DNA of 64,000 bases from Mytilus californianus (lineage: Eukaryota; Mollusca; Bivalvia; Mytilida; Mytilidae). How positions within the stretch are numbered: the stretch's first letter is position 1; each line of letters begins with the position of its first letter. Below are positions 13,121-23,690 of this stretch, in pieces. The notes beneath the pieces are model-generated. The model was not told the origin of the DNA. It saw nothing but the letters and a program-made list of their open reading frames with translations, and did no database searches. The position numbers and the translations under genes were made by a program. Where the stretch lies: positions 52,254,318 through 52,318,317 of the forward strand of contig NW_026262593.1 in the NCBI RefSeq assembly GCF_021869535.1. The letters run 5' to 3'.

Positions 13121-13329
13121 AAATTCATTAAGAAATATTACTGGTCTAGACCAAGTGTGTTTAAATTTATTGAACATCAAACAGTTAACCAATTTAGGAA
13201 AATACATTTTTACTGCATTTAAAATCAGAGACAATATTACATGAACATTCTCTGTCTGTTTACTTGTGTACTTTGAAAATTTGTATTGACACCGATGAAC
13301 TGTAAAGTTCAAGGTAATAAAGAATATAA
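13121..13329 (+). mobile_element. 0.2-kb insertion with polyadenylation-like end
   Basis: Copies 1 and 3 read TTGCATATAC straight through, whereas copy 2 has about 209 bases between TTGCATA and ATACTC. The insert ends AGGTAATAAAGAATATAA. ATA flanks both sides, which suggests a short target duplication. It looks like the 3' stub of a retroposed sequence; family unknown. Confidence 0.6.
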
Positions 13330-13410
13330 TATACTCTTGTCTATTGTCAGACTGTATGTAGTCTAGTATTGGTAATTTGTGTCGTGATCTGAAAATCGTG
13401 ATTCGTTAAT

Positions 13411-13640
13411 CTGAAAAGGATATATAATTCTGAAGAACAATGTATAATTCTGAAGAAGGATATATAATTCTGAAGAACAATGTATAATTCCGAAGAAGGA
13501 TATACAATTGTGAAGAACAGTGTATAATTCTGTAGAAGGATATATAATTCTGAAGAACAATGTATAAATCTGAAAAAGGATATATAATTCTGAAGAACAA
13601 TGTATAAATCTGAAAAGGATATATAATTCTGAAGAGAAGA
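13411..13640. repeat. 20-bp minisatellite, block 3
   Basis: About eleven units of the same 20-bp types, opening the third large tandem unit. Confidence 0.9.
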
Positions 13641-14890
13641 AGAGTAATAGAAGAATCAAAGACGTTACCATTTTCCTAATTTCCTCATGTGATTAGTTAT
13701 CAGATCCAACCCACAGAACAAGATATTGACATTACTAATGTGTGAAAATGTGCACATTGCTTCAATAAGACATGAACTATGTAATATAAATTAAGCATGT
13801 AAAACATTTTAGCTTGTTCTCAGAGAATCTTAACAACAATGGAGGAATTCTGTTAATTACGTAAGAATTACGTGTAGTTGGAGTTTTATGCATTACTGAG
13901 AGAATTCATTTGTTAACATGCACGAGGAATTTTTCCTATGCGGTTTTTAACATAATATGTGTAAATGTTATTGAAAAGCTTACAAGATATGTTTTTTTTG
14001 TGTGAGAGAGTGTTTTATATAATGTGTTTTTCTTATAAAAGAGTAAGCTGTACATTTGACGTGACATTTCAATACTACTGAAAATATTCACTTTTTACAA
14101 ACCAACAACTCATTTTTTTTAAATATACATAAATAAGCTTATAACACGAACGACTAGAAATACAACATATTATTAATTGTGTTTTCCAATAATTGTCAGA
14201 CAACCTATCACGTTTTCTAGAGTAACAAATGTATTGTTAGTCTAAACTTTCTATTTGAATTGGCTCACACGTAATCCCAACCATACATCAAGACTTATAA
14301 TGATGAAACACGTTTATTGCTCCTGTCTTATTATTACTGCCTCAGTGGTATCATAGAAACAATTTGGGTTCGAGTGTGAGAGGTCGTGGGTTCGATCCCA
14401 GGCTGATTCAAACCAAAGACTTGAAAATGCGTATTTGCTGCGTTTACGATAGTCACATTTCATTTAGGGGATTGAACAAAGACAGATAGGCTATATAGTC
14501 ATCATATAATTTTCCGAGCAAGGCGGACATGCCTGTGGATTGTTGCCTTGTAATCTAGCACGTAGAAAATCCGACTTTTTTCCGGCGTGTGTGTTTTGTA
14601 ATATGCAAGATTCAAAATAAAAATGTCATTTGAACATGTTCACGTCCTTATTGTTATATGAGGGTCTGGATGGGGTTTACAGAGTAGAGAATAAAGGGCA
14701 AAAAGTGCAGAAGAAAGGGTGAAAAAAAGAATAGAGAAAAAATGGCAAAAAAAAAAGGATTAGGGAATAATGAGGTGTTGAAATATATGTTACATTTATT
14801 CCATGATTTAATTACCACTTGACATACATGTTTGTTGCATATACCCTTGTCCATTGTTGCAGAGTGTATGCAGTCTATTAGTTATTTGTG
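13641..14890 (+). repeat. large tandem unit, copy 3
   Basis: Third copy of the unit at 10491. Similarity fades shortly after TGCATATACCCTTG, just where the next minisatellite block would begin. Confidence 0.85.
14340..14585 (+). mobile_element. tRNA-derived SINE (family B), copy in tandem unit 3
   Basis: Same layout as the copies at 11176 and 12636, with B-box-like GGGTTCGATCCC near 14388. Confidence 0.6.
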
Positions 14891-15483
14891 TCGTTTAGTT
14901 GCTGTCTCATTTACCTGTTTTTCACGTCTACCTTTATATCTAAAATTTGTTTGTAATACAGAGATTTATTTCTGAAAATAAATATGAAAACTTGTGTTTT
15001 TATGAAATAAACTTCTATATATTTATTTTTTCTTCTCGAAATAAAAGATGTGGTATGTTTGTCAATGATAGTCACACGTTCAGACAGCTATCCCCCAGAG
15101 ACCAAAATGACGTAGATATTAGCAACTATAGTTCATCGTTAGGCCTTTAACAATTTTATTACCTAAAACAGCAGTATTTACGCCAGTGTGTGGTTTATAT
15201 TGATGAAATTAAATTTATTTTTGAATCACCAAAATGTTCTGGGAATAGCATATGAATAAGGAGACGCGGTATGATTACCAGTGAGGCAACTATTTATAAA
15301 GTCCAAAGGTCAAAATGAACAGTTAAAGGTCACCGTACGGCCTTTGAAAACGAAAAAAAACAAGTACTAGTACCGTTAAGTAAGCCGTAAAAGGTCTGTT
15401 GTTAAACAATTCAAAAGAAAAACGTCTTAATATATGATCCCATATAAAAACCAAAGAAATGGTCTGATAATAAACTCATCATA
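14891..15483. other. intergenic or upstream region with repeat ends
   Basis: Contains two solo ends of the GTGGTATGATTGCC family (about 15048 and 15262), the first followed by CCAGAGACCAAAATGACGTA. No exon was recognised. The first exon of the GPCR gene must lie upstream of 15734 but cannot be identified by eye. Confidence 0.45.
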
Positions 15484-15683
15484 GGTTCCAGAATTAGAAT
15501 TGAGTACGCCAGACGCGCGTTTCGACTACAAAAGACTCATCAGTGATGCTCGAATCAAAAAAGTTAAAAGGCAAAATAAGGTACGAAGTTGAAGAGCATT
15601 GAGGAAACAAAATTTCAAAAAGTTTTATCAAATACACCTTAGGTAATCTATTCCTGGGGTAGAAAATCCTTAGTATGACATAT
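15484..15683 (-). mobile_element. repeat with hammerhead-like core, copy 1 (decayed)
   Basis: Read on the minus strand it starts ATACTAAGGATTTTCTACCC, like the copies at 19366 and 35471-36037. About 140 bases on it has CTGATGAGTC, a loop, then GAAACGCGCGTCTGGCGTA. The 3' half of the expected short stem II reads GTC instead of GAC, leaving a U-U mismatch, so this copy is unlikely to be active if the motif is a ribozyme. It ends about 50 bases before the 3' splice site of the GPCR coding exon. Confidence 0.55.
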
Positions 15684-15739
15684 TGCCGCACATCATATAA
15701 AAAAAATAAATATTTGTGTAACTTCTTTTACAGAAAACT

Positions 15740-16981
15740 ATGGATACAAATATCAGTAGTGCAATGAACGTCACGGATCCTTTTGAAGACCGACCATTGT
15801 TGGCCGTGATGGGGATGTTAGCATTCTTCAGTGTTCTAGGAACGGCTGGTAATGCCATGGTTCTGTATGTCTATGTCAGAAAACGTCACAAATTGGCGGC
15901 AACTGTATTCATAATTTCTTTGGCAGCGACAGACTTTATGACATGTCTGGTGATTGTTCCGTACACGATTGCAGTGGAATATTTAGATTATTTCATCACG
16001 TATGACATAATTTGTAAATTATACATGTTTTTCATCACGTCAAATGTACCATTCGCTGCATTTATCATGGTTGCAATCGCTGTAGACAGATATCTTTGCA
16101 TTTGTCATCCGTTTTGTCATTTGATGAATGCTCAAAGAGCTAAAAACATTACACTTAGTCTTGCTGGTGTAGCATTTTTGCTTGGAATTGTTACGTCTTT
16201 AAATTATAGTGTCTATATAATTACTAACGTTAATGACTGTAACACTGACAAGACTCCATTAGTGAAAAATTTATCGGAATCAATACTTCTTAATGTATCT
16301 TCATTAATGTCATCAAAAAGTACTAAAAAAATATTTCAAATGGAACAAATGTCTCAGCTTTTGGAATCCGATGCTTCTTATCCGTACAAGAAATGTCTTT
16401 ATTCAAAAGTGGAGTATTCCGGAAAGTGTCAACCAAGTGAAACGATATTTTCTTCAAGTTTTGTAAATACGTACCAGAATCTATATGCTGCGTTATTTCT
16501 CTTAGCTTTCATAGCAGTTTTTATTTTATACGGACTTGTATATAGGTCTGTTTTAATTCGGCGCGCAAAACGCAGACGACAACGACGCTCAACACAAACA
16601 GCATCAGTTCGAAAAGAATCATGGTTTACAGAACATCATCGTCCATCTCTCACAAATATTTTTTCAAAAAAGTGTTCAGATGCACACGAAAGGCATCCGG
16701 ATGTAGAGATAGCAAGGCAACTAACAATACGAGAAAAGGGATTAGTGGCGAACATAAGGACGGCCGCCATGTTGTTTGTAGTCACTGCAGTATTCATAGT
16801 GGCATTTTTACCTGCGTGGCTCATGGCACACACGGTTATACAATATCACATGGTCGTATTTTACACGTACTTTTCTTACAATGTTGCTAATCCAATTATT
16901 TATGCTTTTATGAACAAAGCTTTCAGAAGAGATTTGAGAGAGGTATTTGACTGTAAGTCAGTGTTGAGGGAATTGAACTAA
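15740..16981 (+). CDS. class A (rhodopsin-like) G protein-coupled receptor, peptide-receptor type, orphan
   Basis: A 413-residue plasma-membrane receptor with seven predicted transmembrane segments, expected to signal through heterotrimeric G proteins. Landmarks: N38 in helix 1 (TAGNAM), LAATD with D65 in helix 2, C92 at the top of helix 3, DRY 116-118, P358 in helix 6 (AFLPAW), and NPIIY 384-388 in helix 7. N-terminal N4 and N10, and N177 and N185 in loop 2, are glycosylation sequons. Extracellular loop 2 is long (about 162-242) with C167, C219 and C230. Loop 3 (about 270-337) is very basic at its start (RRAKRRRQRR). Oddities: helix 4 has no tryptophan and helix 6 has F356 where W is usual. 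The start is the first ATG after a good 3' splice site (TTCTTTTACAG, exon from 15734), so the coding region is one exon behind a 5' untranslated exon not found. The general layout recalls cholecystokinin/orexin-like receptors; the ligand is unknown. Confidence 0.93.
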   Translation: MDTNISSAMNVTDPFEDRPLLAVMGMLAFFSVLGTAGNAMVLYVYVRKRHKLAATVFIISLAATDFMTCLVIVPYTIAVEYLDYFITYDIICKLYMFFITSNVPFAAFIMVAIAVDRYLCICHPFCHLMNAQRAKNITLSLAGVAFLLGIVTSLNYSVYIITNVNDCNTDKTPLVKNLSESILLNVSSLMSSKSTKKIFQMEQMSQLLESDASYPYKKCLYSKVEYSGKCQPSETIFSSSFVNTYQNLYAALFLLAFIAVFILYGLVYRSVLIRRAKRRRQRRSTQTASVRKESWFTEHHRPSLTNIFSKKCSDAHERHPDVEIARQLTIREKGLVANIRTAAMLFVVTAVFIVAFLPAWLMAHTVIQYHMVVFYTYFSYNVANPIIYAFMNKAFRRDLREVFDCKSVLRELN

Positions 16982-17697
16982 AGTATTATAAATTATGTTA
17001 ATTTATATTTTGATTGTCTATTTCAATTAAATTTCGATAAGTATTATGTGAATAGAAAGATAACTATGTTCTTCGTTTGAATGGAAAAGTCTAAAAAAAT
17101 TAATTGCATTCCAGTCACAAAATGTTTATTTCATTAAAAATCTAGACCGATCGGTTTCTGCTATTTTACGATCCAAGATGGCGGGGAAACCCCAGACTAC
17201 CTTGGTCTGAAACAACTATATCTAACGGACTCGTCATGAAAATAAAGGTTGGCCCAGGAAAAGTTCCTTTAATTTGGTTATAGATCTTTTCAATTGTTTC
17301 GATTCTTATACATTCTCGGTTCTTATACATTCTTGGCTTTCAAATATTCGGCTCTGAGCCTTCCTGATAAAGGTAAATCCAGAAATACGGTTCGGATGCT
17401 TACAATTTGTATAGTTTGGATTTCTTTTTTTTTAAACTGAACGACTGGATTCTTTAAATAACATGAAAGGAAATATATCAAAAGGAGAGATGGTATATGA
17501 ATACTAAAATATCATAAACAAACACACGATAAAATAAATGATGTATTTATCATGCATTGAATCCATCTGCAATGGATTTAAATACCATTAAAAATTCGTT
17601 ATCTCTGTAATGATGTCAATCAAATCGGATAAAATAAACATCACATCATTAGTAAATATTACAGTTTTCATTTACCCACAAAATCAATGATAATTGT
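16982..17697 (+). other. 3' flank of the receptor gene
   Basis: Probable 3' untranslated region. The first canonical AATAAA is at 17241-17246, about 260 bases after the stop. A CCAAGATGGCGGGGAAACC block at 17172 resembles a YY1 site but has no exon after it. The rest is AT-rich and unassigned. Confidence 0.4.
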
Positions 17698-17848
17698 CCA
17701 CCACCAAATCTCGTGTAATACGATATTTATCCACTTGAGACAGTTAAATTTTCAAATTTAAAACGCGAGGCTCTCCGAGCGTTTTAAATATTTAAAATTT
17801 AACTGTCGAGAGTGGATAAATATCGTATTACACGAGATTTGGTGGTGG
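17698..17848. mobile_element. long-hairpin foldback element 3
   Basis: Arms of about 68 bp begin CCACCACCAAATCTCGTGTA and end with the exact inverse; both contain ATACGATATTTATCCACT and CAGTTAAATTTT. The loop is GAGGCTCTCC. Near-perfect pairing over most of the length. Non-coding. Confidence 0.8.
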
Positions 17849-18337
17849 AATCTGTTTCTCTAATGATTTTCAAACAATATGCAGGCAAACTTATTCCTTC
17901 TTTTTGAATGATCTGCAAAAAGATGTGTTCTTTCTATGTGACGTCATCAGGTATGGTCGCCTTTTTTCATGCCGTCACAATAGGAAATTCAGAGGAAAGT
18001 AAGAAAATTCGACGTCATAATCGGATTTTAACCAATGAAGAACTGAGATCAAACGAACCACACGTTGATTAAATTTTTTTATACAATGGGATCAGAAAGG
18101 GATAAATTGACGAAGAATTAGAGATATCTCAATTATCCATTTTGAATACACATATCAAGTTAAAAATAAAAACCCTGAGATAATTCGTATGAGCTACAAA
18201 CCGAGCGAAACTATGTGCGTCACAAGGGTACGCATTTCCTGCTATGTATACACCACCCGTCATGCAACTTCAGACTCGCTCAAAATGTCATGATAGGGAA
18301 TTGTTACAGTACACAACTGGTAAATTTATTGATAGTG
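17849..18337. other. no recognised feature
   Basis: No gene or repeat assigned. Confidence 0.45.
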
Positions 18338-18660
18338 GCCTCGGTGGTTTAATTGTCTAAGTAGTACAACTACTGTATCATTAGCCTGTCAACACTGAGG
18401 TTGTGAGTTCGAATTCCGCACGTAGCAGGTGCGGTTGGACTTCAATTTTATTGTCTAGGAAAAAAGTGGCTGCTATCTTGATTGGTTGCTAAAAGTGGCT
18501 GCCAGTTTTAGTCTGGTGACTAGGGTTGTCAGTTTCCCTGACGAAGGTCGGTGGTTCTCTCCTGACACTCCAGCTTTCCCCACCAAAACTAACCGCCACA
18601 AAATAGCCAATAGTTATACAAATTGCGTTAAACACCAATCAATCAATCAATCAATCAATA
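18338..18660 (+). mobile_element. tRNA-derived SINE (family A), essentially complete
   Basis: Starts GCCTCGGTGGTTTAATTGTC, a decayed leucine/serine-tRNA-like head whose better copy reads GGTGGCCGAGTGGTCTAAG. A B-box-like GAGTTCGAATTCC follows about 70 bases later. The body contains GACGAAGGTCGGTGGTTCTC. It ends GCGTTAAACACC and then (AATC)5. Two minus-strand relatives are at 47850-48085 and 48405-48625. Transcription by polymerase III is inferred. Confidence 0.75.
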
Positions 18661-18903
18661 CATTCACAGAATAAAGACATTTTCTTCTACCAAGATCAAA
18701 GACCACGAAACATGTCTTTTGTGATTCAAGACAAGATGACAAGACAATTTTATTCTTTAAAACCATTGTATACACATTGTTACAAATAATGAAATAATAA
18801 TACATAGTATACACAATAAATTGTGCACAAGACCAGATAAGAATGTTACAATTATTATTCAAGATCATTTAGTTATTATAAAAGAAAAACAGATAGATGA
18901 AGG

Positions 18904-19195
18904 CTAACCAGGAAGACCTTCTAGTGAATTTATAACCTTTATAAATTTACATATATTTTTTAACTTATTTCTATGTGTTGCTTGTAATAAATTACAAAAT
19001 TTAAATACATTTACTCTGTTACAATAACAATTATCCAAAAAAAGTTTCCTTGAGTCGTCTAGGGATCTACAATTCAAAAGAAAGTGAAATTTGTCACCTA
19101 ATTCTTGACATTGACATAATTTACGATATCTTCTTTGTCTATCTAAACCTATCCATCTACCAGTTTCAATTGGTTATCTATGATTACCAGTAATA
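18904..19195 (-). pseudogene. C-terminal remnant of a LINE ORF2
   Basis: The minus-strand frame reads ETGRWIGLDRQRRYRKLCQC and continues through a FHFLLNCRSLDDSRK segment to a stop at 18904-18906. The CxC ... FHFLLxC pattern with charged residues before and after is typical of the region downstream of the reverse transcriptase in CR1/L2-type non-LTR elements. An in-frame stop upstream of this stretch and the lack of any reverse transcriptase domain show a truncated, dead copy. Confidence 0.6.
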
Positions 19196-19365
19196 TAACC
19201 CTATCTCTACCTGGTAATATATAGCATGTATATCTACTATCAAGACACATACAGAACGTATAGGTTAACTAATTTGTGATGGTGATCGTTAAACATGTAT
19301 AGCGTCGAGTTTAATCGTTCATGCTCATAATTATAAATTAACTGTTAACAAAATTAGAATTTTTC

Positions 19366-19560
19366 GAAATACTAAGGACTTTTCCCCCTAGGAATAGATT
19401 ACCACAGCTGTATTTGGCAAAACTTTTAGGAATTTTGGTCCTCAACGCTCTTCAATTTTGTACCTTATTTGGCCTTTTGACTTTTTGGATTCGAGCGTCA
19501 CTGATGAGTCTTTTGTAGACGAAACGCGCGTCTGGCGTACAAAACATTAATCCTGATGTA
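19366..19560 (+). mobile_element. repeat with hammerhead-like core, copy 2 (best core)
   Basis: Begins AAATACTAAGGACTTTTCCC, the same 5' end as the copies at 15683 (minus) and 36037 (minus). Core: CTGATGA 19501-19507; stem II GTC 19508-19510 with GAC 19518-19520 and loop TTTTGTA; GAA 19521-19523; stem III ACGC 19524-19527 with GCGT 19535-19538; then A at 19539 as the putative cleavage-site base. Distal stem I can pair GGATT 19487-19491 with AATCC 19549-19553, but the bases next to the core do not pair. Whether it cleaves is unknown. Confidence 0.6.
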
Positions 19561-20666
19561 TATAATGCGTTTATTCATAACCCTACTGGTCCGAGAAAAC
19601 AAAAATTTCGTAGTTCATTTCTTTTAGACAAAAAGCGCAAATTAAAAATATCGCACCTGCTCTATCCAAAAAATATTTTTACAATGTAGTGTACTTCTTT
19701 TGAGACAAATTGTATCAAAATTATAGAAAAGTCTATCGGTTCTTATTCAGAAGATGGGCAATTTATGTTAAGGAGTCTATAATTCAGTTTGACAGCTTCA
19801 GACATACTAATTTTTGACCTTTTTAAACTGGACCAAATTACTGCTTTACCTAAAAATTCACGCCCCAAATTTTGTTTACCTATAATTCCCCGCCCCCCCC
19901 CCCCCCCCCGCCCCCCGGGCCCCCACCCCCTTTATGCATAAAATATAAAGAAATAAATTTGGAAGGTATATGAAAATAATTTGCATTGTCCACAGTAGGG
20001 ACTCTATTTCTCTATTTGTCAAAGGACGATAACTGGAACAGTTTTTACGTAAGACCGTATAATGAGAACATGCACAAATTGCGTAACCTATCAATTGAAA
20101 TATGTAACCACCATAAAAAGTGATAAATACTCCGTACCAAAATAACACATTCTATGAAAGTGCAAACCATGAAAGTGATACAAATTACATCTTTTAAAGC
20201 AATTTACCAGAAACATTACATCATTGATAATTTCAACATGATAAGCAATTTTCTTCAAATGAAGTTATTTACGTATTATGTTCAACGTTGCATTCATCTT
20301 TTAACTCAGATTGGAACTAAAATCACGTCAAGTGTAATACAAAACTGTATCATTAGGTTTATTACGCTATGAAATAATTTACACAACTGCAACATAAACG
20401 ATATATATGCTTAGTGGATTGTAAAGGAGAATAGTTTTAGCTAATCAAAATCAATTTTCGACCGTAGCGGTCTTAGTCATTTTAGAAATGTTACCATGAA
20501 TAATAAATTCCGAGAAGATTCCTACCACGTCTACTTGTAATTCAATTCATAGAGACTGCTAGCATACGCAAACTTTTGATAAGGTAAGATAAAAAGCATA
20601 CTGACCACGGGCACTTGTCTGCATTTTTTTTTTATAAATATTTAGGAAGCTGCCATTTGATTTTTA
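19561..20666. other. no gene; poly-C run at 19887-19922
   Basis: A run of about 18 C with further C clusters up to 19930 would be G-rich on the minus strand and could form a G-quadruplex. It may also be an assembly weak point. Otherwise unassigned. Confidence 0.45.
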
Positions 20667-20900
20667 TGGGGGGCTAGGATGAAATTTGAAAAAAAGGCAG
20701 GACAAGAGTTTTGAGTGAAAAAAAAGGTAGGATGAGCATCTTTGCACCAAAAAAAAGGCAGGATGACAATTTATGTAAAAAAGTCAGGATAAACTAATAA
20801 AAAAAGGCAGGACCGAAAAGAGTGAAAAATAAAAAGGAAGGACAGAAATTACAACTAAAAAAAAATGCAAGACAAAATTTTTCATCCTACCCCCTACGAA
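20667..20900. mobile_element. short A-rich element with inverted ends
   Basis: The left end GGGGGCTAGGATGAAATTT and the inverse of the right end, GGGGGTAGGATGAAAAATTT, match. The interior has six or so spaced copies of AAAAAAGGCAGGATGA. Same general plan as 605-866 (inverted ends, A-rich interior repeats). Non-coding. Confidence 0.5.
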
Positions 20901-21184
20901 ACTCCATGAAATGTGCAAGAGGTATTTTATTCCTACAAACAACTTTGGATCAAGCCTCCATGTCTATCATATATTTTTTTTTCTGCTTAGCCTAGTTCTA
21001 TTCCTAATTTTTATTCGATCTGAATCTGTGAACACCAAGGGATATTAAAACAGTTTCATCCTTTATAATACAGGAATTAGAACTGAAGAGAGATGTTGAT
21101 ATAGTAGTAATAAACTGTTTATGTTTTTTGTCGTTTATATCTTTTTTCATTAATCATTGTTATGCTATTTAAATATAAAGATAA

Positions 21185-21260
21185 GAAGATGTGGTATGAT
21201 TGCCAATGAGACAACGCTCCACCAGAGACCAAATGTCGTAGAAGTTGTATGCTTATATCC
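21185..21260 (+). repeat. solo end of the GTGGTATGATTGCC family
   Basis: Good match to the family consensus: GTGGTATGATTGCCAATGAG, then ACAACGCTCCACCAGAGACC and AAATGTCGTAGAAGTT. No inverse partner close by. Confidence 0.6.
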
Positions 21261-21379
21261 CTAGATGACTTTGTTTTGCTTTAGTAAATACATATTTTAC
21301 ATATAACACACACAATCAGATAATTTCTTTTTGAAACTACTCGACAGTTCTTAACCAAGATCCATGCCATGACACTAAT

Positions 21380-21757
21380 ATGAGGGTCTGGATGGGGATC
21401 CTTAATTTCTGTATTCTTTAAATTTTTACATGCATTATTCTTTATCTTTAAACATAACACTGATTCTGTAAAATTCTCCTGCAATTGGTTTTACTATTAA
21501 GGAAGAGGGACGAAAGATACCAGAGGGACAGTCAAAATATTAAGAATTTCCTGTAACTAGCTTTATTCTGTACATCGTTCATTTTTGTTATCGGTATTTT
21601 ATTAACGTATTCTTTCATTTTCCTCAATTATTCTTTATACTCTTGCACCCCATTATTCTCTATTTTTCATATTTTTTGCTTATTTTTTCTCTATTCATTT
21701 TTTTTTTGCCATTATTCTCTATTCTGTAAACCCCATCCAAACCTTTTGATATGAGAC
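21380..21757. mobile_element. A/T-rich element with inverted ends, second complete copy
   Basis: The left end GAGGGTCTGGATGGGG and right end CCCCATCCAAACC are inverted, and both sides are bordered by ATATGA. The right interior has the TTCTCTATTC blocks seen at 1-186. Non-coding. Confidence 0.5.
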
Positions 21758-22077
21758 AAATTAACATTTTTTTCTTTTTTATAGTTGCTTACAAAAACAG
21801 CTTGAGAATCTACTTTTTGTCAGTATAAGCTTGGTTATAAACCACACGTTGATTGTGATTTCCCGCAAAATCTATTCAGAGATTGTCATTAAATCACCAA
21901 GGAAACAGACTACGTGATTACTGCCAAGGGATTAAATTCATCCACTGTCGACATTTTTTCAAACTTCAAAATGCTGTCTTAAAGATTAAAAATACAAATG
22001 TCTTGGGTGAATAATCATGATTTAACGTACTGTTCGCTGAGCCTGGTGGTAAGATCTCATTTTCAACCGGACACATA

Positions 22078-22240
22078 GGTAGATAAAATTGAGAATGTGC
22101 CAAAGAGACAACCTGACCAAAGAGCAGAAAACAGCCCAAGGCCACCAATGGGTCTTCAACACAGCAAGAAAATCCCGCGTCCGGAGGTGGGTTTCAGCTG
22201 GCCCCTAAACAAAAATGTATACTAGTTCAGCAAAAATGGA
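22078..22240 (+). repeat. dispersed repeat, family R, forward copy
   Basis: Contains GAGAATGTGCCAAAGAGACA, CCAAGGCCACCAATGGGTCT and CAGCTGGCCCCTAAACAAAA. Inverse copies lie at 23520-23690 and 32580-32745. Non-coding; class unknown. Confidence 0.65.
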
Positions 22241-23519
22241 CGTCATACTAAACTCCGAAACATATAAATGTATCAAAATTAAAAAAAAAACACACAAGAC
22301 TAACAAAGAATCTACTTTTTTCAAAAACATCTTTTCCACTTCAGTTATGATTTACTATATCCAGCGTTTACGAGGGCCAATAAAATTAGTTTTCTCATCA
22401 GTAAATGATGCCCCTCACTTAACACACGCCTGTCTGGTTGGGGGTAAGTTGAATAATTAATATGGGCAAAATAAAAGCATACAGTAAAATTGTAAAAAAA
22501 AATGATAGAGAATAAGGGAGTGTTTATATATTAAGAATATAGAATATGCCTTAAAATAGATTTTAAAAATGAAGACCGCCCTATCGACGCCCTCATGCAA
22601 AATATTTTTTTTTTATCCTCGTTCTGATATTACATGAAATATTTCATACTGGAATCAAACAGTCGACAGAAAATCAATAAATCAATCTAATCGATCAAAG
22701 ATAATCACCTAATTTACCAAAATCCAAAAAAAAGTTACTATTAAGAAATCATCAATGAAGTTTCCAACTCGATCTGGGCGTCTAATTATTTATTAATATG
22801 TTGATACAGTAATGATGCGTTCTATTATGACTTGGTTACAGAATTACAAAATCTATTAACTGAAAATAAACAAACAGGATAGTGTATATTGTTCAAGATT
22901 TACGTTGACAGCTAGATATCTTTTTAGTGTTATTGTGTGAATGAGTTAACGTCTCGTTGACGTGAACAATACATTTCATTGAATCTATATATATGCAAAG
23001 TAATGCGTTCCAAAAATATTCTTACTTTTAAAGCATCTAAAAAAGATATTTTCATGGGTAACAAAATTACAAAAATCTATAAACGGAAAATAAACAAACA
23101 AGGTAACGTTTACTGTTCAAGTTTTATGTTGAAAGTTATATGTCTTTTCTATTGTTTTTGTGTAAATGAGTTACCGTCTCATTGACGTGGGTACCATACA
23201 TAACTGCTAGTAGTCTGTTGTTATTTATGTATTATTGTCATTTTGTTTATTTTCTTTGTTTCCTATTCTGACATCGAACTCGGACTTCTCTTAAATTAGT
23301 TTTACTGTGCGTACTGTTGTGCGTTTGTTTTTTCTACATTGGCTAGAGGTATAGGGGGAGGGTTGAGATCTCAAAAACATGTTTAACCCCGCCGCATTTT
23401 TGCGCCTGTCCCAAGTCAGGAGCCTCTGGCCTTTTTTTAGTTTTGTATCATTTTTAATTTTAGTTTCTTGTGTATAATTTGGAGTTTAGTATGATGTCCA
23501 TTATCACTGAACTAGTATA

Positions 23520-23690
23520 CATATTTGTTTAGGGGCCAGCTGAAGGACGCCTTCGGGTGCGGGAGTTTCTCGCTGCATTGAAGACCCATTGGTGGCCTTC
23601 AGCTGTTGTCTGCTCTATGGTCGGGTTGTTGTCTCTTTGACACATTCCCCATTTCCATTCTCAATTTTATATCATTTAGATCATGTATAT
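23520..23690 (-). repeat. dispersed repeat, family R, inverse copy
   Basis: Reverse complement of 22078-22240: TTTAGGGGCCAGCTGAAGGA, then CATTGAAGACCCATTGGTGG and CTCTTTGACACATTCCCC. Confidence 0.65.

Larger units (their letters stand above)
11936..13410 (+). repeat. large tandem unit, copy 2
   Basis: Second copy of the unit at 10491. It differs mainly by a 0.2-kb insertion near its end (13121-13329) that copies 1 and 3 lack. Confidence 0.85.

Noticed and set aside
19887..19930. Regulatory G-quadruplex
   Set aside because: The C-run is real in the sequence given, but nothing around it suggests a promoter, and homopolymers of this length are prone to assembly error.
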